Assembly: GCA_025200525.1 (NCBI GenBank)
Contig: CM045759.1
Location: 4,960,001 to 5,024,000 of the forward strand
Origin: Camellia lanceoleosa
Lineage: Eukaryota > Streptophyta > Magnoliopsida > Ericales > Theaceae
DNA length: 64,000 bases
Direction of reading: 5' to 3'
In this document: one piece after another, positions 47,401 to 58,800 of the stretch
Numbering within the stretch: the stretch's first letter is position 1
Layout: each line of letters begins with the position of its first letter
Translations under genes and position numbers: made by a program
Notes under the pieces: model-generated
What the model saw: only the letters and a program-made list of their open reading frames with translations
Database searches by the model: none
Told to the model about the DNA's origin: nothing

Positions 47401-48930
47401 CATTGCACTGCAATAGAATTGTCTATTAGTTTTAATAAAATTTTATATTTATAAATGAGAATTGAGTTTCTCTTCTTTTATTTTATTTTATTTATTTTTT
47501 TTTTTTTTGGGGGGGTGTGAATAAGTTTTTCTTCTTTGCTTCCAAAGAATAACATCGTTCTCAAAAAAATGGTCCACTTATTACAAAAGTAAACAGAGTA
47601 ATATGCCCTACCATTCTGCGTGAAACTCTTTCCACATCCCTGTCCAGAAGCATAGTTAATAACATGTCTTATTTAGAAAAAATAAAAATAAAGATCAATT
47701 AACATGACAGCAAAAGATAATGAGATGACAAAGACTCCAATGATAAAGATATATACCAAAACAAAAGAGATAGAATCATTGCTCGTTTATTGGATCTCAA
47801 CACTTGCTCGAGTTACCAAAAAGCAGATAGTCAGCCAATTGGAAACCAATGAGATACATACCCCAATATCCTAAGAAGAAAAACAATCAATTTATTGGCA
47901 AAAACTTAGTATACCAACACAAGTTCACCTAAATATTACACATGATCCATTAAACAAAGTGCAACAAAGAGAATTAAACTCACTATTACAATAAAGTCCT
48001 TAATTAAAAATTAAGGTTGCAAGTCGACTTGGTTGGATATAGACCTATGATCCGACAGAACATTTTTTCTTTATTTTACAAGCCATTTCACTATTGAAGG
48101 CACCAAAAGGAGATGTTGTCCCAAGTATACACAACATATAGAAAATAAAAATAATAAAAATCCATACCAATGTATCCTTGTTATTACAAAATCGAAAAAA
48201 GCTCTCCATGACCCAACCATGTAAAAGAATAATAATAACAAAAACAAAACTCTTCGTAATCCACATATCAGTTCTCTATCTACACCTAATGTATTTTATT
48301 TGCATACCAACATAAACAACGCAAATGTCATGCAATATTTCACAGAGTATTTGAGGAAGTCTAAAAGCAGATTTCAAGAAACCCAAGGAAAGACAATCAA
48401 TCTCATAACAAAAACCATACCATCCTAGCCACCCTACAAAGGATGAGAAGATAATCCTTGACTCCATGCCTCTTTGATCATACAACGAAGTTGGGGAAAT
48501 ATATTTCCTATTCTTATCAAATAATCCATTCTTAAGCTCTTGCCATGTGCCACGGATCATGCTAAAAAGCCTCCTTCGTTAGAGATTAGTGCCTCGAAAA
48601 ACCCTTCAAGGGAAAGATATCTCCTAACTAAGCATCAAAACTTTGTAACATGACATCAAATTTGTTCAATTTCTAAAACATTGTACCTCACCTCATCAGC
48701 TCAACCTCTGTAGCCATACCATTTCCAAAATAGCACTATCTCAATGACCTTGAGATCATGCACTGCCCTCATGAAAATAGTGTCCCAAATCATTCCGCTT
48801 TACATATTGTGAAATAATCTAACACCCTCAACTCTTGAAGTGTTCTATTGAAAAGAAAGAAAAAAAAAAAAAAAAGCAGTACTCAAATAGAGAAACATAT
48901 ACATACCCATTTTCTGTTTCACTTGCATAG
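44481..48930. other. CACTA interior without recognised gene
   Basis: AT-rich, with only short open frames (for example 45197-45410, 46390-46695, 48276-48560 on minus) that show no family I recognise and no clear exon borders. Poly-A or poly-T runs at 45600, 47495 and 48855 are the only obvious structure. Confidence 0.55.
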
Positions 48931-48949
48931 AATACCTTTCTTTGCTCCA

Positions 48950-49175
48950 CTCTTTGAAAATCGACGCCAAAATTAGTCCCAAAATCAAAAATCAGCCCCA
49001 AAATTATCATATCGGTCCCAAAAATACAAAATCGAATATCATCCCAAAATCCAAAAATCGGTTCCAAAATCGACCAAATTCGAATATACCATCCGAAAAT
49101 CGGTTCAAAATCAGTCAAAAATTAGAATATATCAGTCCGAAAATCACAATATCGGTCAAAAATTAGAATATCATT
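48950..49175. repeat. Degenerate AAAATCGGT-type short repeats
   Basis: Runs of CCAAAATC/GAAAATCGGT words (about 10-25-base spacing). Non-coding low-complexity sequence near the right end of the CACTA element. Confidence 0.7.
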
Positions 49176-49842
49176 CGAAAAATTAGGTTGATGACAAAGA
49201 AGAAAAAGAGAAGATGAGAGAGTGTGAGAGTGATGGAAAAATCAGTCCCAATATCAATGTTGTGTTGTGTTCTGCCATGCCGAACAAGAGAATGAAATTG
49301 ATGATAAAGAAGAAAGAGAGGAAGATGAGACAGTGTGAGAGAGTGAGAGGGAGAGGGAGAGAGACGAAGAAGAGGGAGAGAAGACATACCTCTGTCTTCA
49401 ACTTCAAGTTGTAGAATGAGATGAAATTAGGTCAATCTTGTTTATTCACCTAAAGGTCAATTAAAAAAAATAAAAATAAAAAAGACAGCTTCAAAACTAC
49501 GTCGTTTTGACAAAATATTTATTGGCGACGAAAATCATTACGTTGCCATAAATATCATTCATCTTTCAGCTACTATTTTAATTTCGTCGCCAAAAAATCA
49601 CAATTGGCGACAAACAATTTCGTCGCCATATATTAATTTGGTCGCCAAAACATTTTTAGCCCTCCCGGGCAAAAAATTAAATTGGTGCCAACCATTTTTG
49701 GCGACCAATTGAGATATTTGTTGCTAATAGTGTATTTTTTGGCGACCAACACGTATATTGTCGCCAAAAACATACAATTGGCAACTAAATTCAATTTGGT
49801 TGCTAAAAAACGTCGCCAAAAATGCTTTTTGTTGTAGTGACT

Positions 49843-50640
49843 TTTTTTCAAAATACACATGTCAGAGAAAATTCAAATAAGAAACATTCATTCCAGTCCA
49901 TAATATTAAAATACTAGAGAAAATTAAACATCATAGAGACACACAAGGGAGGAAAGTGATGTGATGTGGTCAAAGAAAATTATAAATACCAGAGAAACTT
50001 AGATAGAGACAAGAGAGTAATAGACATTCCAGAGAAAGATAAACATTCCAATTAAAAATACATATTACAGAGAAATTTACAGAGCAGGGAAATTTATAGA
50101 CAAAATCATAGAAACATGTTGAAAAATAAGATGAAAACACAGAAAATTATTTTTTTCAAAATAAACATACCAGAGAAAATTGAAAGAAGAAACATACATT
50201 AAGCAAAAAACTAGAGAAATTCAAATGCCAAAGAAATTTACAGATAAAATTACACAAATATGTTCAAGAATAAGTTCAAAACACACAGAAATAACTTTTT
50301 TCAAATTCAGGTAGCTTTTTATTACGAAATTGAAACCCTGATTTATGGAAGATTAATATAAAATGCAATTAACTGTGTTTCCAGAGAAAATCTGGTTGTA
50401 TTGTATAAAAACTTACCAGAGTTAGGATGAAACTTGAATGACGAGCCGATATGGCCTGAGATGAAGATGTGACGTGACGAAGATGAACTAAGATGACGAT
50501 GAACGATGAACAGTGAAAACGGGGTCAGAGAAATTTGTGAGGAAGGAATGAGAATGATTTTTGCAGAAGATAACGAAGCTCTAATGTCGATGGTGAAGAT
50601 GATATTGAAACCCTAGTTCTGCTGGTCTCTTGTTCGTGAA
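49843..50640 (-). promoter_or_regulatory. MULE 5' region of the ULP1-like gene
   Basis: Continuation of the CAGAGAAAATT-rich DNA (to about 50400), then a short word-free stretch with GATGAAGATG-type repeats (50430-50650). On the minus strand this would lie upstream of the ULP1-like gene and could hold its promoter and 5' exon. I see no clear TATA box. Confidence 0.4.
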
Positions 50641-50840
50641 GATGGTGGATGCTTGGAATGGAACTCAGACGTCGGAATGAGTTTCGTTTCTGTGTTGATT
50701 TTGGGAAGGGTATTTTGGTCCACAAAATAATTAAAAACGCGCGCCAAGTTGTTCAGGGACCTGATGCATCACTATTTTTTTTTTTTTTTTGTCCTTTATC
50801 CTCTAAATTATTATTATTATGGACCTTAAAAAAAATTCCC

Positions 50841-51271
50841 CATTGGTTTATTACAATATATTTGATTGTATCTAATAATTTTTTACATACAATAATTATT
50901 AAGTAAACAGAGGAAGTACTAGAAATTTGAGTTGGATTTCATAGTTGATTTAATTTGTATTGGTTGTTTTTTTAGATTTAATTGGTATGGGTTATGTTTA
51001 AGATTGAGTAGAATTTAATTTGTATTAACTTGCATTAAATAATATTTTGTTATTTGTTTGTATTATATTTAAATGTTAAAGATTTATTTATTTTAATTAT
51101 TTATTATTGATTGATTCATTTATTTTTAATATAATAAAACCGCGGTTTCAACTAGAACCAACCTGAGTTACATTGGGTTAGGTTGGGTTGATTTTAATGT
51201 ATGATTAATTTGATTCTAGGTCTAAAAATTTGAAATCAATTATGATTGGGTTAGTTCTAAATTTAATGAAT
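50841..51271. other. AT-rich DNA without gene
   Basis: Right flank of the Mutator-like element. GGTTGGGTTGATTTTAATG-type text may be the right half of the element split by the MULE. No coding signal. Confidence 0.5.
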
Positions 51272-51437
51272 AATGTTATATGTACCAATTAGTGTATTAA
51301 CTAGTGTACCAATTGATGATGTCACATAATTTAAGAGATTTTTAGTATTTGTAATTTATATAATGAGTGGGGTCAATAATAATGTCATAACTAGTGTTGG
51401 TACACTAGTTAGTACACTAATTAATACATGTAGCACC
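51272..51437. repeat. MITE with about 38-base inverted ends
   Basis: Left end ATGTTATATGTACCAATTAG and the complement of the right end, GTGCTACATGTATTAATTAG, align over about 38 bases to ACTAGTGTACC. No coding capacity. The target duplication is not clear. Confidence 0.75.
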
Positions 51438-51457
51438 ACCGAAATTTAATATCAAAT

Positions 51458-51560
51458 TGGTGGTGCTACATGCACCAATTAGTGTGTACTAACTAGTATA
51501 TTAGTTATGACATTATTATTAATCCCACTTATTATACAAATTACAAATAGTATTATTCAT
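51458..51560. repeat. Second, half copy of the same MITE, inverted
   Basis: GGTGGTGCTACATGCACC and the following bases to TGTCATAAC-complement, then GGTCAATAATAATG-complement, repeat the right half of the 51272-51437 element in opposite orientation, directly beside it. Confidence 0.7.
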
Positions 51561-51832
51561 ATCAAATTAAACCAAATCAACCCATGAACACCCCTAATTG
51601 TTACATATATTAAAATTATAATTTTCAAAATTTAAAAAACCCAAACAGATTATCAAATTCTTGAACCATTTACAAGCAAAGAGAGGGAGGGAGGGATTGA
51701 TACGGTGAAGTTCAAATACATCACTCGAGGCAAATAAAGAGTGGGCCTCCCAAAATCCAAACGTTATTTTGGTCCTCAACGGCCAAATTCTACTCATTTA
51801 AATTCAAATAAAAACTCTTCATCCCTCCCCAA

Positions 51833-51837
<5 letters not shown>

Positions 51838-51873
<36 letters not shown>
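51838..51873 (+). repeat. (TC)n microsatellite in the 5' leader of the membrane protein gene
   Basis: An uninterrupted run of CT dinucleotides ends two bases before the ATG at 51875. CT runs in 5' leaders are common in plants and can bind GAGA-type factors. Confidence 0.85.
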
Positions 51874-51874
<1 letters not shown>

Positions 51875-52501
51875 ATGGCTTCCTCTAAGCTCAGAAGCTC
51901 ATGTTCCTTCCCGAATCTCCTCCCCGCATGCTTGAATTTCACTCTCTTCATCCTCTCTGCAACCTCTCTCTTCCCCATCATCCTCCTCAAAATGCCCCCA
52001 ACTTCTCTAGGCTGGGCATTCCTCACAGTCTCTTCAATTTCACTTCTCTCCTCCTTTGTGGGATTCTACTCTCATCTCACCCACTTCTGCTTCATAACCC
52101 ACCTCTCCCTCCTTCTCGCCTCCTCAATCGGTCAATTACTCGCCATTTTAGCCCTCTTCACCAAAGAAAAACTGAGCCTTTCTCTACTAAAATCACCAAG
52201 AGACCCGAAAGAGGCTAAAGTGTTAGTGAGATTGGAGTGTGGGATTGTAATGGCAATGTTTGTACTGCAAATTGGTGTGTTGGTATTGATGTGTGCTGTG
52301 CATAGTTGTTGGGTGAGAGAGTATGAGGGTTTGGAATCAGAGAGAGAGGCAATGGAGAGGAAGATGAGTCGGAGGATGGCGAGGGTGCAGGAGGAATCGA
52401 TGGCGAATGTGGCGAAAATGGCAGAGATGAAAGGGAAGGAGTTGGATGAGAATATGAAGAATAAGTATGGGCAATGCGTAAAAAATGATTTGGAAGGCTA
52501 A
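51875..52501 (+). CDS. Four-helix transmembrane protein, intact
   Basis: 208 residues, single exon, no stops. Hydrophobic segments at about residues 17-38, 46-66, 74-95 and 122-143 predict four membrane helices with a short N terminus. After the last helix a Cys-Trp (HSCW) and a charged, probably coiled-coil tail (about 148-205) with Glu, Arg, Lys and Met follow. The loop KSPRDPKEAKVLVRLECG between helices three and four is characteristic. It resembles a family of plant membrane proteins annotated as unknown or tetraspanin-like; I know no proven function. The start is the first ATG after the CT run. Codon use and intact frame differ from all surrounding transposons, so this is the one clear host gene here. 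A Copia LTR begins 400 bases downstream. Confidence 0.9.
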   Translation: MASSKLRSSCSFPNLLPACLNFTLFILSATSLFPIILLKMPPTSLGWAFLTVSSISLLSSFVGFYSHLTHFCFITHLSLLLASSIGQLLAILALFTKEKLSLSLLKSPRDPKEAKVLVRLECGIVMAMFVLQIGVLVLMCAVHSCWVREYEGLESEREAMERKMSRRMARVQEESMANVAKMAEMKGKELDENMKNKYGQCVKNDLEG

Positions 52502-52900
52502 AGATAGAACACTCCTTGTGGTTGTTATTAGTAGTTAAAATGATCTGCTTTTTTTTTTTTTTAAACATAGTTAAATGATCTGTTTGTTGTTGATGTTTTT
52601 GTTGTTATTGTTGTTGTGTTTTTTTGGGGTCACCATGGGGTGTCCACTGGAGGCTTTATATGAATATATGAATGGTGTTTTTGATGATTAATACAATGTT
52701 AGCTCTTTCATATGCATTTTTTTTTTTTTTTTTTTTTTTGATGTGTGATTGTTTTCTTTATTTCAAATGAAGGTTGAAATAGAATGATCATTGGTCAAAG
52801 GGAAATACTATTCTCATATTTAGTTTGGGTAGAAGAAAAGAAATGTACCTTCTAAATGTTGAGATTGAGATCACCCCATGTGAAAGGGGTGATTCTCTTC
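52502..52900. other. 3' flank of the membrane protein gene
   Basis: T-rich sequence with poly-T runs (52549-52562 and 52718-52739) and TTGTTGTTG repeats. No further gene. Probable 3' untranslated region and intergenic spacer up to the Copia LTR. Confidence 0.6.
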
Positions 52901-53238
52901 TGTAAGAACACACCAAAGTCAGCTACAACATTTCATGGATTGCGGCTGCCAACCGACAAACCACAATCAAGGAAGACGGCCACCGCATGAGCTGGCCATG
53001 CCAGCCTCTCCACCTACCTCCTCTATAATGTGTATATATAGAGAGGGTGAGAGCAGAGTTTAATTACAGTGGGTGGTGAGCTTAAGAGTGATTACAGAGA
53101 GAGAGAATACAGAGTGTTGTAATTCTTTGTTCATATAGTAAATCCGATGCCCGTGGACGTAGGCGACTTGCCGAACCACGTTAAATCTCTTGTGTTATTG
53201 CTTGTGTGTGTTTTCTGGTATGCCCCCGATCCACAACA
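52901..53238 (+). repeat. Copia 5' LTR
   Basis: Begins TGTAAGAACACACC and ends CCACAACA, with a TATA box TATATATAG at 53033-53041 followed by a GAGAG-rich transcription start region. Start assigned by the TG and by fit to the family. The partner LTR is outside the window. Confidence 0.8.
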
Positions 53239-53240
53239 AT

Positions 53241-53252
53241 TGGTATCAAAGC
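53241..53252 (+). other. Primer binding site (Met tRNA)
   Basis: TGGTATCAAAGC, two bases after the LTR end; one mismatch to the common TGGTATCAGAGC. Confidence 0.9.
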
Positions 53253-53919
53253 TCGGGTTGTAAAAAATCGAATTTTTTCCGAAAGTGCCCAAATTTCGAA
53301 GTGCTCGAAATCAACTTTTGAGCATACCAGGAGCAAGATCTTGACGAGAGGAGTCCAACCAAGCAAAAACTAGCCCCAGAAGACCCTCCACGTGCTCTCA
53401 CGCGTCCTTTGAAGAAGGAGAGTGAAGCCCACTCTCACACGGGCCGCCACGCGCCGTTGACAGAGCTGACACGTCAGCCCAGTCGCTCACACGCGCCCCA
53501 TGCACTGCAGAAAGAAGAAGGCGACTGATAGGAGCGCGTGCAGCACACGCACACTCCACGTCAACGAGCCAGCTCAGCACCGCGTCAGCGACAGCTCATC
53601 GCCACGTCATCAACCACTTCCGGTCGGTGCCGCCCGTCTGCGGTCACGGCCACGTTACGGACATGTGTCGAAATCGACACGCGTGTCGACCACATGTTGC
53701 CACGTCAGCTCCGTTGACCACCAACCCAGTGCGAAGTGATCCAGATTACGCTGGCGGTAGCCCGCAGTCTGTGGCATTGAAGCTGTTTTGGCCAGATCTA
53801 AGTCATTCAGAGTCCGTTTTTGACGATCCAATAGTGTTTTTCCACTATTTGAAGTATTCCGGACACATCCGTATGGTCAGTTTTTTGAATTGAAGTTTAA
53901 AAAAAAAAAAAACAGTTTA

Positions 53920-55857
53920 ATGGCAGAATCTACAGAGACCAGATCAACCGAGTCCGTAAGTAATCCAGCGAGTACAAGCAACTCTAGGCATTGGACCCTG
54001 GTGTCCCATGCTAAGTTTGAGGTAGAGAAGTTTGATGGAAGCAGCAACTTCGGCATGTGGAGATGCGAAGTTAAAGATATGCTTGTCCAGATAAACTTGC
54101 ACTTCACTCTGGGAAACAAACCAGATGACCTGGACGGGATAGAATGGGAGAAGGTGAATCTCCAGGCCTGCAGTTCCATCCGACTTTGCCTTGCAAAAGA
54201 GGAGAAGTACGCCTTCACAGAATATGACATTGCGAAGGACCTTTGGAAGGCGCTGGAAGATAAGTTCATGACAAAGAGCATTGAGAACCGGCTCTACTTG
54301 AAGAAAAGGTTGTTTCGTTTCGACTACAAGAAAGGTATTTCAATGAACGAACACCTAAACAACTTCAACAAAATTCTCACTGATTTGAAAATTTTGGACG
54401 ATCACATTGGTGATGAAGATAAAGCACTGTTATTGTTGAATTCCTTGCCTGACTCATACGATCATCTCACTACCACTTTACTGTACGGTAAAGAAAAAAT
54501 CAAGTATATTCATGTTGCAAATGCCTTGGTAAACAATGAGTTCAGAAGGAAAGATAAGGCTGCAAATAGGGACTCAACATCTGAGGCATTGACAGTTAGA
54601 GGCAGAACAAATAACAGAAGATATGCAAGGCAAGGAAAGTCTCACTCAAAATCTAGAGGGAAATCATCAGACAGAAGACGTCTTGCAAAAGACGAGTGTG
54701 CTGCTTGTCGCCAGAAGGGGCATTGGGCAAAAGATTGTCCCAATAAAAACAAGAAAAAAGAAAAGGTGAATGTTGCACGAGATGGAGATAATGGTGAAGG
54801 AGCAGCCTTCACAGTTTCATCATATGGCCAGTCTGATGAATGGATTATAGATTCCGAATGTTCCTACCACATGTGTCCGAACAAGCAGTGGTTCTCGAGC
54901 TTACGAGAGTTCGAAGGAGGAGTTGTGCTAATGGGCAACGACCAAGCTTGCCAGACAAAGGGGATTGGAACAATTCGACTGAAGATACATGATGGAACAA
55001 TTAGAATTCTTGAAGATGTTCGGTATGTACCGGATCTGACAAAGAATCTCATCTCAGTAGAAGTTTTAGACTCCAAAGGTTACAGAGTAACCATGGAAGG
55101 TGGAGTCCTCAAAGTTGTTCGAGGAGCATTTGTTGCAATGAAGGGTACTCGACAAGGAAATTTATATTTCCTAGACGGCTCTACAGTCATAGGGAGAGTG
55201 GCTGATGCATCAGACACTTCCAGACTTTGGTACATGCGCCTAGGGCATGTCGGTGAGAAGGCTTTACAAGGATTGGTAAAGCAAGGCCTGTTGAAAGGTG
55301 CCAAAACAGGGAAGCTTGAGTTCTATGAGCATTGTGTACTGGGCAAGCAAACAAGAATCAAGTTTGGTACTGCTATTCATTGTACCAAAGGGATTCTAGA
55401 CTACGTTCACACCGACGTATGGGGTCCTTCCAAGAATGCTTCGTTGGGAGGTAAACACTACTTTGTGTCGTTCATTGATGATTTCTCAAGAAGAGTTTGG
55501 ATTTACACAATGAAGCACAAAGATGAAGTTTTAGACATCTTTCTTATGTGGAAGAAGATGATTGAGACCCAGACAGGTAGAAAGACCAAGAAGCTCAAAT
55601 CTGACAATGGTGGGGAATACACATCAAATCCCTTCTTTGAGGTTTGCCCGAATACAGATACTGAGACATTTCACAGTTCCTGGAACACCGCAGCAAAATG
55701 GAGTTGCAGAACGCATGAACCGCACTTTGGTGGAGAAAGTCCAGTGTATGCTGTCACATTTAGGATTGAGCAAGGCATTTTGGGGCGAGGCATTGAACTA
55801 TGCTCGCCATCTTGTCAACAGACTACCTACTGCAGCACTAGATGGCAAGCTCCTGTA
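53920..55857 (+). pseudogene. Copia gag-protease-integrase (Tork-like), truncated
   Basis: ATG at 53920. Gag N terminus (residues 27-200) with KFDGSSNFGMWRCEVKDMLV, RLCLAKEEKYAF and LLLNSLPDSYDHLTTTLLYG; CCHC knuckle CAACRQKGHWAKDC near 266; protease site IIDSECSYHM, where the catalytic DSG is DSE; integrase with LGHVGEKALQGL, a CCHC finger lacking one Cys (FYEHCVLGK), HTDVWGP and KSDNGGEY. Near 55640 the frame shifts by one, after which the third acidic residue (QQNGVAERMNR) and FWGEALNYARHLVNRLPTA are readable. At 55854 the gene is cut by the Ty3-type LTR. Inactive. Confidence 0.93.
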
Positions 55858-58800
55858 ACACGTCCGCGGGGGGACCTCGCGCTACAGTTCGGACTCCCTT
55901 TTGTATCGGTTCTAAATCTAAACCAAAGAGTCCAACTCTGGCAAATCGTTTGAGAAAACAGATTTTTGAAAAAGTAGTGCCAAACATGGACTGCTTTGCC
56001 AGATTACAGAGTCGCCACCTAAATATTTTTAAAATGGGAAACTTAGGAAACCCTGACTCGGTGCCGAAGGCCACACGTCCGTCATCACCAAAGTGGTCTT
56101 GGCTCGGGAGCTTGGGTACGATCGGGGAAGGTCAGCTATGAGCACCCCCTTTCGCCCGGTCCGAAGACCGGCCTCTACTAACCGTGATATCCGTTTTTGA
56201 AAACTTTATGCGTTCTTATTCCGGTTATTAACCTAGAATTACTATGTGATGCGCACAACACAAAAGTATAGACTAGATCGCCTAACTTGGAAATAAACAC
56301 TGCATATCCGTTTTGTCTCGAAAAACGTGTTGTTTTCTTTTGCTACTCGCAAGTAGGCTAAAATGCGGATTTCAATGAGTCGTTCCAACTCAGGCAATCC
56401 AACCTTCATCCACAGGCATTCAAACAGTTTATCACATAAGCACTTAGCCACATGGTAGACATACTGTCATGTTAACATTCACACGCATGCGACATGCTAA
56501 AGCATAAAACTTACATTGTACTCCGCGCCAAAATAATAAACTAGTTAGCAAAACATGCATGACCTAGTTCATGTTAAATGGCTAATGCATCACATATAGG
56601 GGTGCAATCTAAACAGGCTCGGCTAACCCTAAACATGGCATGTGAAATGCGCGAATAACACGTATTCAATTTTGGAATTGAAAACACAACGCAATTTGTA
56701 TGATGTACCGAGTCTGATGCATGTAAACAAATGCATGAATGCACGCATGCATTGCATAAGGTATGCTAAAGTAGACGTGCCTTAATTTACCATAAGCAGG
56801 TAAATAAAAGGGATAGAAAGAAGTGGGGATTGGAAGACATGCACCCACTCACGCGCACTTATTACAATTTGCGCCCTCGCTCGGAGGGACCGAAAGAATA
56901 TACAAAACCGAATAAATAATTAACTATTCTAGCTAATTAAATATTACAAATCAACTAAATTAAATAAATAAAATAATTAATCTATTTAACCGATAAATGC
57001 CTCGGAAGGAGGGCTGACTGCCGCGTGTGCCCGGGACTCGCTCGGAACTGCACTGCCGTGCAAGTGTGCCTCTGTTTCCTCTGCTCTCCTTCTCTGAAAA
57101 TTCCCAAAACTTCAGGAGTGCCTCTCAGAGCACTGGGGAGCATCACCGGCTGAGGCAAGGAGCCACCGGCTCTGAATTTCATTATCGGCTGCCAAGAGGC
57201 AGCCGGTCGGCACTAAAGAGTGCCGATCGGCCCTTTATCCCTGCAGAACCTGCAACTGACAGCAGCAGAGGAAACCAAAGGCAAGGCAATGCAAATCAAA
57301 GCATGTATGCACCAAGCACATCCCTCATCATGCTATGGACTCAAGAGGGCATGTGCCTCGGTTCCCGGACCATCAATCGCGCATTTCCATGCGTGATGAT
57401 CCTAAGAACCAAGGGTACAAATTTGATTTAAAATGCATACAAACCAAGCAAGCACATAAGGGGTGCTAAACCTCCATCATGACTTAGTCAAGAGGCCTAG
57501 CGTACATGCCAATGCAATGAGGTCCTAAGCATGTTATCTATTATGCACATATGGACAATGGCATGGCACTTATGCAAGCATACAAGCAAGCACATGAACC
57601 AAGCATTCAAACCGATTGTAGATTGGGCTTAAACATGAATTGGGCAGCTCTAATAAGGCTCAAAACAGTGGCCAAAATGCCTAGAAAATGAGACTAAACA
57701 CACGCACACACATGCACATGTTAAGGCTTAAGACTTAGGCATACAAAGTCAACTTTCATGCACGCTTAAGAGGCCAAACATAGACTGATAGCATGCATCA
57801 AAAACTCTGAAATTCATGTCAAACATGATGCCAAATCATGCAATAGAGCATTCCAAACAAAGCATGCAAATGGCCTAGGCTTAAGACAAGTCAATAGGGC
57901 ATTTAAACCACACTTAGCACAAACACACATAGCATGCACTTAACAACCAAAATAGGTTCTTAGCATGTTAAAGCAAGGCCAAAGAGCTACTTAGATAGCA
58001 TCTAAGAGTCATTAAGCTAAAGGCATGCATTGAAGCCAAAACATGGAGCATACAAGACATACTCTTAAAGCGTTAACAAGGCCACTAAGGCAATCAAACA
58101 AGCATGTATGAAGGACTGAAATGACATGCTAGATGGTTCCAATCATCAAAAACAAAGCTAGAATAGCATACCACATATTCATGCTTTTGAGGCCAACAAG
58201 CCAAATACAAAGAGGCTACCAAATACATGCCAAGATTGGCCAAAATAGCTATGGACAGAGCTGAATCATGGCAAAATAAGCTTGCAAGCTTCACAAATCT
58301 AAGCCTAAAACATGCTAGAAAATAGGGCAAACAACCTAGTCATGTTAAGGCATAAAAGAGGCATTACAAGGCAATTACACTAAGCATGTATAGGAGACCA
58401 AAACCAACTTAGAGGCATGTTATATCATGGCAATATAAGCATAGAAAACAACTCAAACATGCTCAACACACACTCAAGCATGAAGCTCCTTAAGGAAGCA
58501 AAATTTGTCCTTTTCAAGGACCTCAAGGAGAGGGGGTGGCCCTCTCCTTCTTGAGACTTCAAGGCATGCTCTTCACCACTGAAATCCCTCAAGATTTCAG
58601 TGGTGAAGAGATCCTAAGACCAAAGTCTCGGATCTCTCACAAAATGGCACAAAAGGTGGCCTTTTCAAGGCCTAAAGGTGGTCAAAGTTCCTCAAACCAC
58701 AACACACTCTTAATATACAATAAAGAGGGTCAAAATTCAGAACTTTTATGTGCCAAACACTAAGCTCAAAAACAGTTCTAAATTAGGTAGAAATGAGTTG

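Larger units (their letters stand above)
42905..49839. mobile_element. Second CACTA transposon, different family
   Basis: Starts CACTACAACAAAAA and ends TTTTTGTTGTAGTG, with ACT repeated on each side (42902-42904 and 49840-49842). Subterminal regions carry many GGCGACNAA/TTNGTCGCC words (42925-43350 and 49520-49835), distinct from the GCGACNG words of the first CACTA element. 6935 bases. I find no transposase or recognisable captured gene, so it is non-autonomous. It sits in the MULE upstream of the ULP1-like gene. Confidence 0.93.
30024..50840. mobile_element. Mutator-like element of Kaonashi type with transposase and ULP1-like gene
   Basis: The two outermost genes are convergent: a MULE transposase on plus (33666-36253) and a C48 (ULP1-like) protease gene on minus (37503-42128), the gene pair known from Kaonashi MULEs. 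The ends show a degenerate inverted repeat of about 110 bases: left GGAAAATTGGCCTAAGGTCC at 30024, right end complement GGGAATTTTTTTTAAGGTCC at 50840, with further blocks AGGTCC, ATGC, AATTAT and TACCCTT in order. A nine-base target duplication is not found, so the borders are provisional. Removing the solo LTR and the CACTA element leaves about 11.7 kb. Confidence 0.75.
52901..55853 (+). mobile_element. Tork-like Copia retrotransposon, 5' part, interrupted
   Basis: 5' LTR (52901-53238), primer binding site, GC-rich leader, then gag-protease-integrase. The element stops at 55853, where a Ty3-type LTR starting TGTAACA is inserted in the integrase C-terminal region. RT, RNase H and the 3' LTR are not in the window. 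TSD of the interrupting element would be GCTCC (55849-55853). Confidence 0.9.

Noticed and set aside
52215..52568. Minus-strand Ser/Pro-rich frame of 117 codons
   Set aside because: Antisense of the charged tail of the membrane protein gene.
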